A stretch of 64,000 bases of DNA from Numida meleagris (Eukaryota > Chordata > Aves > Galliformes > Numididae). Numbering within the stretch: position 1 is the first letter of the stretch; each line of letters begins with the position of its first letter. The stretch covers positions 27,534,133 to 27,598,132 of the forward strand of contig NC_034412.1 of the NCBI RefSeq assembly GCF_002078875.1, written 5' to 3'. This document shows positions 62,770 through 64,000 of this stretch, piece by piece. The notes beneath the pieces were generated by a model, which saw only the letters and a program-made list of their open reading frames with translations, searched no databases and had not been told where the DNA came from. A program made the position numbers and the translations under genes.

Positions 62770-64000
62770 CTTGGACCGGAAGGAATGGCTGCAGCTCTTG
62801 AAGGGAATTATACCTAGTTTAAGCTTGCATCTTCCTCTTTAAAGATCAAATCAGAAACATTACAATTAATAACTTATTAGCAACATAAAGCAAATTACTA
62901 AAAAAAAAAAACCACAATATTTTCTCCCCTTCAAACAAGTAGATAAACTAAAATCTGTGGAGTAAATTTAAAGGGTTAGAAATTCGAATGTACTGCAGGT
63001 ATAAAACTCAACATGTTCAACACTTAGTGTGATGTTACCTCTTCATAAAGAGACCTCACCTCTTGAACAGCTACAGTTTTTGAGTTGAAACAATTAACAA
63101 CTTTTTTGCTTTTTGTACATATAAAAAAGACTGAGCTCAGATAAAACCTTGCTGAGAAAAATATCACCTAAAATTCATAAAGTATGAGGTAATATTGAAA
63201 AATGTTATTTTCCCCAAACACTAGCTATTGCTGCCATGTATGCCAACAGCAAAATGGTGTGAAATAATTGTTTTTACAATAAAGAGGACCTTCTTGACAT
63301 AACTGACTGAAAGTTTAATAATTTATACTGATTAGAATCATGCATACTTCAGTTTGTGTCGACATTTGCACTGACAACAAATGCAGTCATGCAATTAAAT
63401 AAGATGCAAATATCTAATCTAATCAAAATAAACATTTGACCAGTAAGTAGCAGCATTGTTCAGATTTGTCCTTTCAGAAACAGATAAACAAACTACATAT
63501 AGAGCCCTATAGTTATGTATTGTCATCAGTAATAGCAGGCCACAGATTTTGTATTGAGTTAGGGATATCTCAGCGACACTCGAATTCTTTTGCCTGATCT
63601 TGCCTTGACCCACCTGGGTCACTTGGTTTAGTTATAACAATAATTTTTCAATGACCAGGTAAGTATTCCTAACTTGCTTTATATACATTTATTTTAGTAT
63701 GGTACGCACATAATTATATAGACAGAAATAGCAAGTAATCTTTTGTAGTGGGGTTTATGACCTCGATAGAATAACAATGTAAAGGAACAGAGATTTTACA
63801 TGATGGCAGAGGCAGCACGGGATGGAGTAGTACTCTGGATGACAAAAGATGAGGTGAGGGCTGGCACTGGAGACCCTGAGGCTGCAAATGACTCACCGTG
63901 GTCAACAGAAGAAACCAAGCACTGGACAAAACTATTTTTGGGGGTAGTAGAACAAAGGTACAAGTATCAAGGTATGTAAAATGTATTGTACATTTAAGAA
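62770..64000. other. Intergenic DNA to right edge
   Basis: AT-rich sequence with an A12 run near 62901. No gene, LTR or CR1 is recognised to the end of the window. Confidence 0.5.

Overview
The window looks like vertebrate nuclear DNA from a bird, most likely a galliform (chicken-like). The DNA is AT-rich and non-coding for long stretches. It carries many CR1 LINE copies with the bird-type ATTCTATG 3' tail, has solo endogenous-retrovirus LTRs, and has one CpG island. There are no operons, no rRNA or tRNA genes that I can see, and no CRISPR. Two runs of N (9403-9997 and 36259-36413) mark it as a draft assembly.

The one host gene I can support is FSTL5 (follistatin-like 5) on the minus strand. 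Its first coding exon is at 8143-8281. It reads as a 41-codon signal-peptide exon with a good 3' splice acceptor and a good 5' donor, and it matches the FSTL5 N-terminus as I remember it from human. About 28 kb upstream (higher coordinates) is a CpG island at about 36110-36715. It ends, in the minus-strand sense, in a strong splice donor at 36056/36055. I read this as the non-coding exon 1 and promoter. Then 1-8142 is intron 2, 8282-36055 is intron 1, and everything above about 36700 is the 5' flanking region, where I recognise no other gene. Further FSTL5 exons would lie beyond position 1.

Most of the other recognisable content is mobile DNA. Young CR1 copies with long ORF2 remnants lie at 1-862 (+), 2388-4700 (-), 8780-12048 (+) and 45060-45641 (+). 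Somewhat older copies are at 28318-29998 (+) and 41455-42302 (+). Short or old pieces are at 5480-5690, 22079-22145, 22838-23012, 27820-27909 and 61858-62235. Three solo LTRs are at 30606-31217, 43083-43424 and 62264-62764. Each has terminal inverted bases and a flanking short duplication (perfect for two, 4 of 5 bases for the third).

The most notable observation is that the two inverted CR1 copies at 1-862 and 2388-4700 look identical over 549 bp. They then differ at about 25 of the next 312 bases, which points to gene conversion, a recent inverted duplication or a misassembly. Other points of interest are a ten-unit perfect ATTCTATG tail, U3 tandem repeats in one LTR, a minisatellite about 1 kb inside intron 1, and a gap that probably hides the FSTL5 transcription start. 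I found no clearly new biological system here.
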